Source of the DNA: Chloranthus sessilifolius | Lineage: Eukaryota > Streptophyta > Magnoliopsida > Chloranthales > Chloranthaceae | NCBI GenBank assembly: GCA_021018995.1 | Contig: CM037587.1 | Span: 60,238,104 to 60,302,103 of the forward strand | Length of the DNA stretch: 64,000 bases | Reading direction: 5' to 3' | Part shown: positions 22,115 through 32,777 of the stretch, in pieces | Layout of the letters: the number at the start of each line of letters is the position of its first letter | Position numbering within the stretch: the first letter of the stretch is position 1 | Position numbers and translations under genes: made by a program | The notes under the pieces: generated by a model | Told to the model about the DNA's origin: nothing | What the model saw: the letters and a program-made list of their open reading frames with translations, nothing else | Databases searched by the model: none

Positions 22115-23039
22115 AATCCGTAATTTGAATCGGTGTCAGATTCATTCTCGACTCCGAGTACTTATACATAGTCTAGATTCAGATTCAATTATAGATTCAC
22201 ATACAAAGTTTCGAATTATATGTCAGATTCATATTCATATCAAATTTCGTGCGAACACATATTCATGTCAAGTTCATGACTCATAGCAAATTCATGTATG
22301 ATGTCATATGCGAATTTAATTCATGGTTCTTATTTTCATAGTTCATATTCCAATTCATATGTCACATTCGGACTTAAGATTCATGTTCAAAGGTTCGAAG
22401 TTCGATACAGTCAAATTTCAAGGACTCGATATTTCAAAGTTTTTGAAATCAAACTCATAATTAAAAAATCTAATTTCAAAATCAGTTCTAATGATCACAT
22501 TCGAAGTTCAAATCTAGTGAAACATGCGAGGTTCATATTTGAAGTTCAAGGAGTCCATTACTTAATAAAAATTCAAGAAATTTCAATGATCAAGCTGATT
22601 TCATTTCCAAAAGCAATAATTCAGTTCAAAATTTAAGAAAGTCAAAAATCATATTCAATTTTCAATTATGCAGATTCAAAGTCCATTCTCAAAACAAATC
22701 ACGACTTATCAAACACTTGCCATGCAAGTCTACGAATTCAAATAAGAAATGCCATTGGTTAATGTAGTTCCCCTACCTCGGTTGGGAAATTACGCAAAGT
22801 CGAGCAAAACGGTTCAAAAATCCTCACGGACGTTCCCAAACCTTAACCTACATTATAAGACATTCGTATATTCATATATTAGTGACTAAATATCACACAT
22901 GTTAAAGCTCCTAAAGTTTTCTCCATACTAGGGCGAAAAGGACGAGTTTACGTTGACTTTGGATCATGTGAAACTTTCCGCTAATTTCCACTAAATTTTA
23001 TCCTTTTAAACATTAGATTCATAAACTTATTAATTCATG

Positions 23040-23300
23040 AAAGTTATAGGACTCGTTGTCCCCTTTCCAATGCATCAATAATCGTGCCAATTAGAGTTTT
23101 GGGGTCAAAAGTTATGACCAAAATATCGAACTAGTGTCCTGGAGCACTAAGAGCAGTAGCTCGCCGAGCATGAGAATGTAGCTCACTACGGCGAGGCCAT
23201 CAGGAAGCAATAGCTCTCCTCGGCTAGGACGAACAATGCCATTTTTGGCTTGTTTTTCCATGTAGCACTCGTCGCAGTGAGTGCTTCAGGTAGGGTCTCG
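23040..23300 (-). promoter_or_regulatory. Palindrome-plus-module cassette in the inverted LTR segment
   Basis: On the minus strand: AGCACTCACTGCGACGAGTGCT at 23285-23264 (9-bp arms, one mismatch, loop of 4), further GGCGAG / CTCGCC words to 23160, then the module (GGTCATAACTTTTGACCCC, ..TTGGAAAGGGGACAACGAG) at 23118-23045. It has the same order as in the right LTR, but reversed with the segment. Confidence 0.75.
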
Positions 23301-23492
23301 CCGCCGCAGTTTCTATGGCTCGTTTCATGCGGGTTTTTTCCCTTTCGATTCGAATCACCCAAAATCAATTTCTAAACTAATTTCACCATATTAAAACATA
23401 AATCTTACCTTTTAAAGCATGTATACAGGGTCCACGATGGCCAACTCAATAGAAATCGACACTGAAGCTCTCCACCTCTCACTTGACCTCAG

Positions 23493-23747
23493 TCCCAAAC
23501 CTTGCATGCAATCCAAAAACACACACTAATCAAGCTCAAATCCCATGATCAACCTATGATCTAGGAACACATGTGAAGGGTTTCAGAGTTTACCATCTTA
23601 ACTCATGCATGCGGAGACTACGATAGCTAAAATCGAATGAATCGGCTCCGAAGCTCGTCGTTCATCCAATGACTCAAATTTTGCCTCTCTCTTTGATTGT
23701 ACGGTGTCGAAGTCAATGGTTCTTATGGCACCTCTCACGGCATAAAA
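23493..23747 (-). repeat. Right arm of 255-bp inverted repeat in LTR
   Basis: Reverse complement of 21860-22114 with about 5-7 visible differences. Together with the inverted 1.38-kb loop it replaces the normal middle of the LTR. Confidence 0.9.
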
Positions 23748-24374
23748 CTTTGTATATCTCGTTTGATATAAAAATGACTTGACTATTTTGAGCTAAAAAC
23801 AGCTTTGAAGCATGTACTCGTTTTAGAATGAAATGCTTTTGAAAATATGTATTTAAACTTGTGTCTGATGTGAAACTGCTTTAAAATCTTGTCATTTGAA
23901 TCTATGCATAAGATGATAAATGTAATTGTTCTTGGGTTCCTCTACTAAGCTTGGACTGTAGCTCACCCCTCGACTATACGTCACAGGTGCAGGTCTTGAG
24001 TGAGAATCCGGAGCTTGGGGTGAATCTTTTACCACTGACCGGTGGATTTAATCTCGATTTAGTTGTAGATTTTGAGGTTTGGACTTGGTACGTCGAATCA
24101 TCTTGTAGACTGGTAGAATAAGATTTTTATTGGACACCACTATTTTGGTGATGGTTGGCCATCACCGATGGTTTTATATTATTAACCCGTATTTTGTATA
24201 AGGATAGGATCATCTTTTTTTACCATGCGTATCTTATGCTTTGATTTTTCTGCATGTGTTTGCGAATGTACCATGTATGTCTCTGTATTCGGTTGGTGAT
24301 GTGCGACCCGACGGTCTGAGTTTTTCTAGTTGGTCAAAAAAAAAGTGTGTCGGGAAAATCCGGGCTGACACAAG

Positions 24375-24399
24375 TTGTATCAGAGCCAGGTTTCGATCC
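24375..24399 (+). promoter_or_regulatory. Primer-binding site, initiator tRNA-Met type
   Basis: TTGTATCAGAGCCAGGTTTC followed by GATCC. This is complementary over about 24 bases to the 3' end of plant initiator tRNA-Met (expected TGGTATCAGAGCC...), with one mismatch at the second base. It confirms the LTR end at about 24372. Confidence 0.85.
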
Positions 24400-27089
24400 T
24401 GGGACCTATGGGTTATGGGCCCACTGTTATTCACTGAAAAGTACCACTTTTCACCTCTTAACCTAGCCTTTGCTGGACCTTGAAGCTAGCTAATAACTCT
24501 TTTTTAGCTTATTTTATTATTAGTAATAAATTGTGCAGCTTACCACAAAGTCTATGCTTTGGTGCCAAGAAGAGAGAGAATTCAAGCAAGAGATGATAGT
24601 TGGACCAGAAAGTGATGGAATACCATAGTGGTAGACACCATAGTGGTAGACACCATAGTGACTATTTTGCATGTCACAATGGACCAAGACAGTCTAGCAG
24701 ATGAATCAAGTATAGGTGAGTGTGGAGGAAGCTGCAACAGAAGCATGTGCATAGCAGCAGAGGAGCCAATGACCTATCTCACACAGTTGAGGTGCTGCCT
24801 CGTGCTATTCAATTCACTGGCAAAACTCCCTCGCGCAGCTAAGACATACAGCATATTAGAGCTCGCGAAGAAGTCGCGCAGCTCAATGAAGGGGTTATCA
24901 TAATGCAACCTCTCGTGCAACAGTCGCGTACTTCAACTGCAATCAACATGTGAAGAAACTCGTGGAGCTCTCGCACACTAAGCCTCCAAAAATACAACTC
25001 GCGAGGTTCTAGCGAGGATCAAGCCTTAATGCGAGCGCGCGCACTATCTCGTGAGACCAATTGGCATGAACAACAGTAAAGACCTTGCGAAGTTCTCGCA
25101 TGGCTCTGAAAGAGAGAGACACCCAGAAATTCTCTCGCGTAGCTCTCGCGCGCTTAGAAGCTTAATCCTGAACCGAGTGAGATGCAAAGGCATCCGTGTG
25201 AGTACCTCGCGAAAGAAAACTTCTGAAGCTCTGCTGCGCGAGTGCATTCAAAGCTAAAGCAGCTGCGCGATCATCCAAAGTCCCACTATGCGAGATAGCA
25301 ATATTCAAAGCCAAACTCTACCCCCAAACATTCTACAGCTGCGCGACAGAAGTGATATGTAGGAGCCAGCCTCGCGAAGCTTGAGCTCTCTACTTCTCAA
25401 TCTTAACTTAAGGACCTTTTAGGGATTTCCCCAGGTCTAGGGCACGCACCCTGAGGCATGGATTCCGATGCATGCATCCCAAGACATCCAAGGTTTGTAA
25501 CAGTGCCACATTTGCTTGAAAAAAAATTAGGGTTTACTCTCCTCTCAGCCACAGCATTGGAACTAAGTATATAAGTTGTGCTTGTAACTAAGAAATCATC
25601 AATCACTCTTTCCTTCAACCTCTGTTGGCTGAGAGCTCAAGCAGATTAGGGTTAGGGTTAGGGTTTGATCACTTGTTTTTTCATTCTTTCTTCTCTCTTA
25701 GCCCAGCACTTGCTGGCTAAATCTTTGGTAAGCATTTAGGTGTAGTTTCCTTTAAGTTTTGTAATAGGTCATTTAAACATTGGGATTTTGTGAAGAGCTA
25801 TTATGCACAAGGCTGCTGCCTTGAGAAATTTCACTGTTGGTAATATAGATAAATGGAATTTGTATTTGAATGCTTACTTAATCTATTATTTTCCTATATG
25901 CCCATAGTTTTGTTCAGGCTATAGCATGTATTTAGGATTTGAGCTTATTGAAAGGCCCATGGAAGCTTGAGCTTGTAGCCCTGGGACCATGGTGGCAGCA
26001 GCAGTTTACATATTCTATCTCATCATTTATGGGTAAGGGAGCCTCTGTGGATATCCTGTAACCATTAGAGTGGACAAACTATATCCCTAGGGCAATCTTG
26101 GTCACAGATTTGAGATGGATTCTTTTTCTCTGCACTTGAGCTTGTAGCTTAGTGAGAGATTGTGCAGGAACAAGCTCCCCTCTGTCTTACTTGACCACTA
26201 TCAGATGTTAGATCTAGCTTCTCTATAGTGATTGCAGACTTGGGGGGCTGAGTCATTGTAGGCCTTTTGTAGCAATGATCAGTCGAATCTAAGTCCTTAT
26301 TCAACTTGTTGCTTTTCCTATGTGTTAGCATCATTGTATTGATGGCCTTTGATAAACACATAGGATTTTATGGGTTGGAACTCCTATGAATGTCTGCCAA
26401 ATCTGTACGCAGATCTGGGGAGATTGTAGCCCGGTAAACATAGTGTCTGCAATGGTATTCATGGCCTGATTTGATTCATTGGATTAGGTTTGATCAACCT
26501 ACTCCTTTAGATTAGGTTAGTTTTTCTGACTCAATCAATGGGATTTGGCAGACTCATTGGATAGTCTGTGGCCATTTAAGTAGATAGATTCTAGCCTTAA
26601 GAGCAGTCTAAATGGCATGGGTTAAGTTGGATTCTTCTACCTTGCTGAGGTTATTGATAGCACTTCAGTAAGAATTTGCTGCAGAGACAACCCTAAATTT
26701 GAGTTACATAACTAAATAAACTTTAACCTAAACTGCTTACTTCCCATCCTTTTATCTTTATTTTAACACACCATCATCACCTTCTTCATAACCCTTTCTT
26801 AGGATAGGACTAAACTTTATTTCTTTTCTTTTTAGTAGGTAATTTAGTATAGTTGTGATACCCAACTCCCTTTCTTTAGGATTGTCAGATCTATAGCCAG
26901 ATCTGGAGGCCTACTATTATAGCTCATTTTGGGTTCTAGATCAATTTCTCTGTGGGACAAACTCTTACTTATCAAAACTTGCTATAATAGCCCTGTATCT
27001 TGCAGGCTTATGATTATTTTAGTCGTGCTATTTCCATCTTTTATTTTACTTTGATTTTTAATTTGTTCTTACCACACAATAAAATCAGC
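24400..27089 (+). other. Unclassified LTR-like segment
   Basis: No protein gene supported. It contains 2.7 copies of GTAGACACCATAGTG at 24619-24660; a CpG-rich stretch of scattered TCGCG/CGCGA words at 24830-25380; a TATA-like AGTATATAAG near 25567; and GATTAGGGTTAGGGTTAGGG at 25646-25665. The end CTGTGGGACAAACTC ... CTTGCTATAATAGCC.TGTATCTTGCA at 26950-27004 looks like an LTR 3' end. I infer an LTR of another family or a fragment, but no target-site duplication was found. Confidence 0.4.
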
Positions 27090-27164
27090 ACACTGGAAAA
27101 CCAACAACACCCACCACGCTTCCGCGGCGACCAAGAACCTTGCCGCGACGAGACCCTACTGGAA

Positions 27165-27288
27165 GCACTCACCACGGTGAGTGCAGCATGGAAAAACAAG
27201 CTAAAAATGACAATATTCGTCCTCGCTGCGGCAAGCTATTGCTTCCTGAAGACGTCGCTGGGACAAGTTACATTCTCGCCGCAGCGAG
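27165..27288 (+). promoter_or_regulatory. Palindrome part of the cassette, split by an insertion
   Basis: Palindromes at 27165-27184 (GCACTCACC-AC-GGTGAGTGC, 9-bp arms perfect) and 27275-27288 (CTCGC-CGCA-GCGAG). The module belonging to it lies at 29594-29690 (GGTCATAAGTTTTGACCC, ..CTGATTGGCGCGATTC), displaced by the 2.28-kb insertion. Confidence 0.75.
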
Positions 27289-27293
27289 CTACA

Positions 27294-28297
27294 TGTCACG
27301 GGGTCGCACTTTTGCAACCTCAGTCCCGTGTGGCACCTAACGCACACTTCGCTAGGTCAGCCTACTTTTGATACCAACAGTCGCGAGGCGTCCTTCGACG
27401 CGCTTTCAATTCGCGTGGTCCTTCGCTACCGCATGTAACGAAGCTAACCCATCTACACATCAGCTCTGATACCACCCGCCTAGAGGACGGGAACTCTCCC
27501 AACATGGTTACCTCTATTTCACGGCCTACCATCCAATCGTACCATGCTCCTTATGACATGCCATCTGCACCACTGTGCTAAACTTGGCTCGCCTGCTTCA
27601 CCACATGCATTGCACTAGTACCTGCTTCATAGCCTTGGCATGGCATGCGACTTCCACCATGTCTTGCTCACATACCAAACCAAGCCCACAGCCTTGTGCC
27701 TCGCACTCGCGTGCTCAACCGAGTCCCACGCAGCCTGCCTTCGTGTGCATTCCGAATTACTAGCACGAGTTCATCCTTGGCCCATGTGCTGTCGTGCTCA
27801 ACTGAGTCCCACGCAGCGTTGGTGTTCTCACGAGGTTGCCCAGCCGTATGCACCGCGACACATGGTCCGGAGCCATACATCAACCTCCCTTGGGTTCCAC
27901 ACGGCATCGCTGCATCGACGTCCTAGGCCCACCCTTTCGGGCCTAGGAGACAGTTGCGCCTCCTCTGGCAACGCAAGGCCCCGTGTCCGGGGAATAGCTC
28001 TCTAGCTCCCTTCCCTTATATAAGGGTAAAATAGTCATTCAACCAGAATGGCAGGAGGACCTCAAACCCCTTGGTTTGACATACCGCAACGCCTCTTGCA
28101 TCGCTAGCCCACCTTGGCTATGTCGCGTCCGTGTCGCGACCGTGTCGCCCCCGCGTCCATCCCCCATGCGACCGTGTCGCGTCCTTGTAGTGCGACCACG
28201 TCGCCAGGCCCACTTGGCCCCATGTCGCGTGCCCTCCTAGCACCACATGTCGTGCCACACGCACCATGCTGCAAGCTCGAGTATTGGCCCCATCACA
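27294..28297 (-). repeat. 3' LTR of the miniature element
   Basis: Pairs with 28592-29574. It has an internal TATATAAGGGTAAAATAG-type promoter motif near 28016, preserved in both copies. Copies differ by many CpG-type transitions and a few indels, such as a 15-bp GTGTCGCGACC-type extension near 28130. Confidence 0.85.
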
Positions 28298-28312
28298 TCC
28301 TCCACAACTCCA
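28298..28312 (-). promoter_or_regulatory. Polypurine tract of the miniature element
   Basis: Minus strand GGAGTTGTGGAGGA, directly upstream of the 3' LTR start. Confidence 0.65.
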
Positions 28313-28573
28313 TAAATATCAACGTCCTCGTTGACGCATTATCACAGTGAACTAACCCCGCCAACTCCTCCCAGCCTGTTAGCATCACATTTCTAGTTCT
28401 TAGGTCCGCACCTTCCCACTAGCTCCCCACTGTCACCTCGGTCGGGTCAACTTGGTTCTGCTGTCACAAGGCCCTCACTTGTTAACTAGCTCAGGGATGT
28501 CACGTGCCCTCTTGACACCACATCGCGTGCCTTCACACCAATTTTTCAATAGCATCATCGCTTCTGGATCGAA

Positions 28574-28589
28574 CTTGGCTCTGATACCA
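28574..28589 (-). promoter_or_regulatory. Primer-binding site of the miniature element
   Basis: Minus strand TGGTATCAGAGCCAAG, two bases from the LTR edge. Complementary to initiator tRNA-Met over 14 bases. Confidence 0.85.
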
Positions 28590-28591
28590 AA

Positions 28592-29574
28592 TTTCACGGG
28601 GTCGCACTTCTATAACCTCAATCCCGTGCAGCACCTAACGCATGCTTCACTAGGTCAGCCTACTTCTGATACCAACAGTCGCGGGGCATCCTTCGATGCG
28701 CTTTCAATCTGTGCGATCCTTCGCTACCGCATGCAACGAAGCCAACCCATCTACACATCAGCTCTGATACCACCAGCCTAGAGGACGGGAACTCCCCCAA
28801 CATGGTTACCTCTGTTTCATGGCCTACCATCCAATCGTACCATGCCCCTTACGACATGCCATCTGCACCACTGTGCTAAACTTGGCCTGCTCAAGCTTCA
28901 CCCTGTGCACTGCACTAGTACCTCGTCATACCTTGGCATGCCACCATGTCTCGCTCACATACCGAACCAAGCCCACAGCCTTGTGCCTCAAGCTCGTGTG
29001 CTCAATCGAGTCCCACACAGCCTGCCTTCGTGTGCATTCCTAATTACTAGCACGCATTCATCCTTGGCCCACGTGCTGTCGTGCTCAACTGAGTCCCACA
29101 CAGCGTTGGTGTTCTCACGAGGTTGCCCAGTCGTATGCACCGCGACGCATGATTCGGAGCCATACATCAACCTCCCTTGGGTTCCACATGGCATCGCTGC
29201 GTCGACGTCCTAGGCCCACCCTTTCAGGCCTAGGAGACACTTGTGCCTCCTCTGGCAACGCAAGGCTCCGTGTGCGGGGGAATAGCTCTCTAGCTCCCTT
29301 CCCTTATATAAGGGTAAAATAGTCATTCAGCCAGAATGGCAGGAGGACCTCAAACCCCTTGGTTTGACATACCACAATGCCTCTTGCATCGCTAGCCCAC
29401 CTTGGCTATGTTGCATCCGTGTCGCCCCCGCGTCCTACCCCCATGGGACCGTGTCACGTCCTTGCAGCGCGACCACGTCGCCAGGCCGACTTGGCCCCAT
29501 GTCGCTTGCCCTCCTAGCACCACATGTCGTGCCACACGCACCATGCTGCAAGCTCGAGTATTGGCCCCATCACA
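28592..29574 (-). repeat. 5' LTR of the miniature element
   Basis: Pairs with 27294-28297. Starts at 29574 on the minus strand with TGTGATGGGGCC. Confidence 0.85.
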
Positions 29575-30639
29575 TACTGCTCATAGTGCGTCAGGACACC
29601 TATTTGGTATTTTGGTCATAAGTTTTGACCCTAAACTCTGATTGGCGCGATTCTTAATGCATTGAAAAGGAGACAATGAGACAAATAACTTTCACAAATT
29701 AATAAATTCACGAATCTAATATTTAAAAGGTTAAACTTTGGTGGCAACTAGGGGAAAGTTTCACATGATCCAAAGTCAACATGAACTCATCCTTTTTGCC
29801 CTAGTTTAGAGAAAACTTTAGGAGCTTCGACATGTGTGATATTTAGTCTCTAAAATGTGAGTATATGAATGTCTTGTAATGTAGGTTAAGGTTTGGGAAC
29901 GTCCATAAGGATTTTTTCATGATTTTCGCGACTTTGCTTAATTTCGCAACTGAGGTAGGGGAACATCATTAACTAATGACATTTCTGATTTGAATTCATA
30001 AACTCGCATGATGAGTGGTTGATAAGTCATGATTTGTTTTGAGAATGGACTTTGAATCTATATAATTGAAATTTGAATATGAGTTTTGGCTTCCTCAAAT
30101 TTTGAACTGAATTATTGCTTTTGGAAATGAAATCAGCTTGATCATTGAAATTCCTTGAATTTCTGTTAAGTATTGGACTCCTTGAACATCGAATATGAAC
30201 CTCGCATGTTTCACTAGATTAGAACATCGAATGTGATCATTAGAACTGATTTTGAAATTTGATTTTTGAATTATGAGTTTGATTTTGAAAACTTTGAAAT
30301 ACTAAGTCCTTGAAATTTGACTGTATCGAACTTCGAACCTTTGAACATGAATCTTGAGTCCAAATGTGACATATGAATTGAAATATGAACTATGAAAATA
30401 AGAATCGTGGCTTAAATTCGCATATGACATCGTACATGAATTTGCTATGAGCCATGAACTTGACATGAATATGTGTTCGCATGAAACTTGATACGAATAT
30501 GAATCTAACATATAATTCGAAACTTTTTATGTGAATCTAAAATAGAATCCGAATCTAGACTATGTATAACAACTCAGAGTCGAGAATGAATCCAACACGA
30601 ACTAAGAACTCTATGTGTGAATTGTGAATCCATTGAATC

Positions 30640-30860
30640 CGTAATTTGAACCGGTGCGATAGTGAATCCATAATTTGAACCGGTGCGGCGATTAACCCGT
30701 AATTTGAATCGATGCGGCGGTTAATCCATTATTTGAACTGGTGCGGTAGTTATTCAAAGAGACTGGTACAGCAGTATATCTGTAATTTGAATCTGAGACT
30801 GGTACAGCAGTATATCTATAATTTGAATCTGAAATCTCAAACTATGAATCAGCACGGCAG
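30640..30860 (+). repeat. Tandem repeat in LTR: TAATTTGAACCGGTGCGGCG units
   Basis: Four to five units of about 31 bp (TGAATCCGTAATTTGAA.CGGTGCGGCGGT), then two of GAGACTGGTACAGCAGTATATCT type. The same block is at 46550-46720 in the right LTR and absent from the left one. Confidence 0.8.
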
Positions 30861-30925
30861 GATATCCGTGCTTTGAACATGTAATCTATGTAAGCGAACC
30901 AAAACTTAAGTCAGAAAAAAAAATT

Positions 30926-31012
30926 GATGTGGACCACTATGGGGGGAATATTCTTGTGGACTGCTATGGGCGAAGTTTTCGTACAATGGTGGACCGCTAT
31001 GGGCGGATTTAA
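30926..31012 (+). repeat. Tandem repeat in LTR: GTGGACCGCTATGGGCGGA units
   Basis: Three units here, five at 46811-46950 in the right LTR, so copy number differs between LTRs of one family. Confidence 0.8.
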
Positions 31013-31750
31013 ATGTAAAATAATCTAACATGATCTTGAATTCAAATCATGCTTGATTCTGAACCGTGTGAAACTCGACTTAAGACACGTGATTTTCAAA
31101 TTCGTTTTGACCTGATAAAAAGCCTTTGTATATCTAGTTTGATATGAAAATGACTTGACTGTTTTGAGATGAAAACGGCTTTGAAGCATGTACTCATTTT
31201 AAAATGAAATGCTTTTGAAACTTGTATTTAAACCTGTGTCTGATGTGAAACTACTTTGAAATCTTGTCATTTGAATCTATGCATAAGATGATAAATGTAA
31301 TTGTTCTTGGGTTCCTCTATTGAGCTTGGACTGTAGCTCACCCCTCGACTATACGTCACAGGTGGAGGTCTTGAATGAGAATCTGGAGCTTGAGGCGAAT
31401 CCTTTTCCATTGACCGGTGGATTTGATCTCTATTTAGTTGTGGATTTTGAGGTTTGGATTTGGTATGTCCAATCATCTTGTAGACTAGTAGAATTAGATT
31501 TTTATTGTACACCACTATTTAGGTGATGGTCGGCCATCACCGGTGATTTTATATTGTTAGTCTGTATTTTGTATAAGGATAGGATCATCTTTTTTTACCA
31601 TGTGTATCTTATTCTTTGATTTTTCTGAATGTGTTTGCGAATGTACCATGTATATCTCTGTATTTGAATCATGATGTGTGATTCGACGGTCCGGGATTTT
31701 CCAGTTGGTCAAAAAAAAAAGTATGTTGGGAAAATCTAGGCTGTCACAGG

Positions 31751-31762
31751 TGGTATCAAAGC
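31751..31762 (+). promoter_or_regulatory. Primer-binding site, initiator tRNA-Met type
   Basis: TGGTATCAAAGC, two bases after the LTR end TGTCACA, with one mismatch to the standard TGGTATCAGAGC. Confidence 0.8.
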
Positions 31763-32138
31763 TAAGTATCTTGGCTTTCCCTACCCCAAAGCTTAGGCTT
31801 TATGTCTTCTAGGAACCCAAAGCTATGTAAGTAGATTCTATCAGGGCATAGGAGACCCAACTGTGATTCTGTCACAGTTGATATCAGAGACTAGGCTTTA
31901 GGTCTCATGAGAGACTCTGAGACATAGCCTGGAGTTTAGATATATGGCATTAGATCCCGTCAGAACTTAGGAGGGATCCACGATCCCTATTCTGCAAGTC
32001 TTTCGAGGGCTCGAAGCCAGACCCCTAAATGGCTTTCAATTTTGTCGAATCGTAGGAAACTCTAACCAATGTTTGAGTGAGATTCTAGTTTCACGATCGC
32101 TTCTGACTACAATGTTTGTTTGATCGTGACAGCTCACT

Positions 32139-32752
32139 ATGGCCACTCGAGATAGATCCAGGAGAGTTCGCCCTAGGGACACGTCAGGTAATGAAGAAAT
32201 CACCATGGGTACAAACAACACTCCTTCAAGAGGAGTAAATAATAGCAGTCGCATCAAGCAGTTGCTAGAAACCATGGTCAACCAACAAGCTACACTTCTA
32301 GCAGAAAGACGCCAACCCTCAGGATTCCAAGAATTCAAGAGGATGAGACCCCCTAGCTTCTATGGTCAAACCGACCCGTTTGAGGCGGAAGCATGGTTAA
32401 ATCAAATAGAAAAGACCCTCCAAAGAATTCCTTGCACTGAAGAGGAAAAAGTGAGTTGGGCTTCCTTCCAACCCGAAGGAGAGGCAGATCAGTGGTGGAA
32501 ATCTGTCCCAAGTACCCAAGCACCAGGGAAACCTTGGACCTGGGCCGAATTTATTGAGGTTTTTAATGAGAAATACTTTCCGGCACCGGAGAGACGTCAA
32601 ATGGAGATCCAATTTGTAAATCTGGTACAAGGACTGATGACGGTTCGTGAATATGAGTCAGAATTCATGAGGCTCTCTAGGTTCGCATCACTACTAGTGG
32701 CCACCGAACTAATGAAGGCCCAAAAGTTTGAGTACGGCCTGAAACCGGGTAT
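32139..32752 (+). pseudogene. gag: Chromovirus-type Gag, 5' part (interrupted by insertion)
   Basis: The open frame starts at ATG 32139 and encodes a basic N-terminus, then a retrotransposon Gag domain: PPSFYGQTDPFEAEAWLNQI, then KVSWASFQPEGEADQWWKS, TWAEFIEVFNEKYFP, and TVREYESEFMRLSRFA. It has no internal stop up to KPGI at about residue 204, where the minus-strand Athila element begins. The remaining Gag lies at 42903-43346. The homologous Gag in the right-hand chromovirus (56123-57335) shows the same order. The protein would package element RNA. Confidence 0.93.
32748..32752 (+). repeat. Target-site duplication GGTAT, left copy
   Basis: GGTAT immediately left of the element end TGGTCGTTTT; the identical copy is at 42903-42907. 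Confidence 0.9.
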
Positions 32753-32777
32753 TGGTCGTTTTAAAGAGTAACCCTTG
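32753..32777 (-). repeat. 25-bp remnant of the Athila 3' LTR
   Basis: Identical to 41096-41120, the terminal 25 bp of the 5' LTR (TGGTCGTTTTAAAGAGTAAC and on). It directly abuts 3' non-coding sequence at 32778. Confidence 0.9.

Larger units (their letters stand above)
20962..24372 (+). mobile_element. Chromovirus-type LTR, left copy, with internal inversion
   Basis: Starts TGTAACGACCCTAATTT and ends ...GGGCTGACACA, adjacent to a primer-binding site. The first 1.15 kb and the last 0.6 kb are collinear with 44277-47662, but 22115-23747 is inverted and partly duplicated: 21860-22114 and 23493-23747 are inverted repeats of about 255 bp with only a handful of differences. The stretch carrying tandem repeats in the other copies (46560-46960) is missing. 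Confidence 0.85.
27294..29574 (-). mobile_element. Miniature LTR element without coding capacity
   Basis: Two direct repeats, 27294-28297 (1004 bp) and 28592-29574 (983 bp), flank only 294 bp. On the minus strand each LTR starts TGTGATGGGGCCAATAC; the 3' LTR ends GACCCCGTGACA. Next to the 5' LTR lies an initiator tRNA-Met primer-binding site, and next to the 3' LTR a purine tract. Short ORFs inside are Cys/Pro/His-rich and mirrored in both LTRs, so they are not genes. Target-site duplication is unclear (TAC shared at both edges). It is a non-autonomous, TRIM-like architecture with unusually long LTRs. Confidence 0.85.
27090..31748 (+). mobile_element. Third chromovirus-type LTR copy, 5'-truncated and interrupted
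   Basis: 27090-27293 and 29575-31748 are collinear with 45340-47662 of the right LTR: palindromes, module, GTTGGTAAGTGT-type stretch, tandem repeats, and the end ...GGCTGTCACA at 31748. The first 1.1 kb of the LTR is absent. The miniature LTR element at 27294-29574 is inserted between the palindromes and the module. A primer-binding site and gag follow directly, so this copy acts as the 5' LTR of the gag region. Confidence 0.8.

Noticed and set aside
22068..22636. Two frames in the rearranged chromovirus LTR, also seen at 46023-46553
   Set aside because: LTR sequence; frames are not kept among the three copies beyond chance and no start context is shared.
24375..24399. tRNA gene fragment
   Set aside because: The match to initiator tRNA-Met is antisense, limited to the 3' end and adjacent to an LTR: a primer-binding site.
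25646..25665. Interstitial telomere sequence
   Set aside because: Three TTAGGG-like units only, lacking the plant TTTAGGG register; could be chance in an LTR leader.
27575..29213. Several 60-120-codon His/Cys/Pro-rich frames on both strands
   Set aside because: They lie in the LTRs of the miniature element, occur twice, and exist on both strands; GC-rich composition explains them.
30640..31012. CRISPR-like repeat-spacer pattern
   Set aside because: Units are contiguous and diverged, without unique spacers; they are LTR minisatellites in a plant genome.
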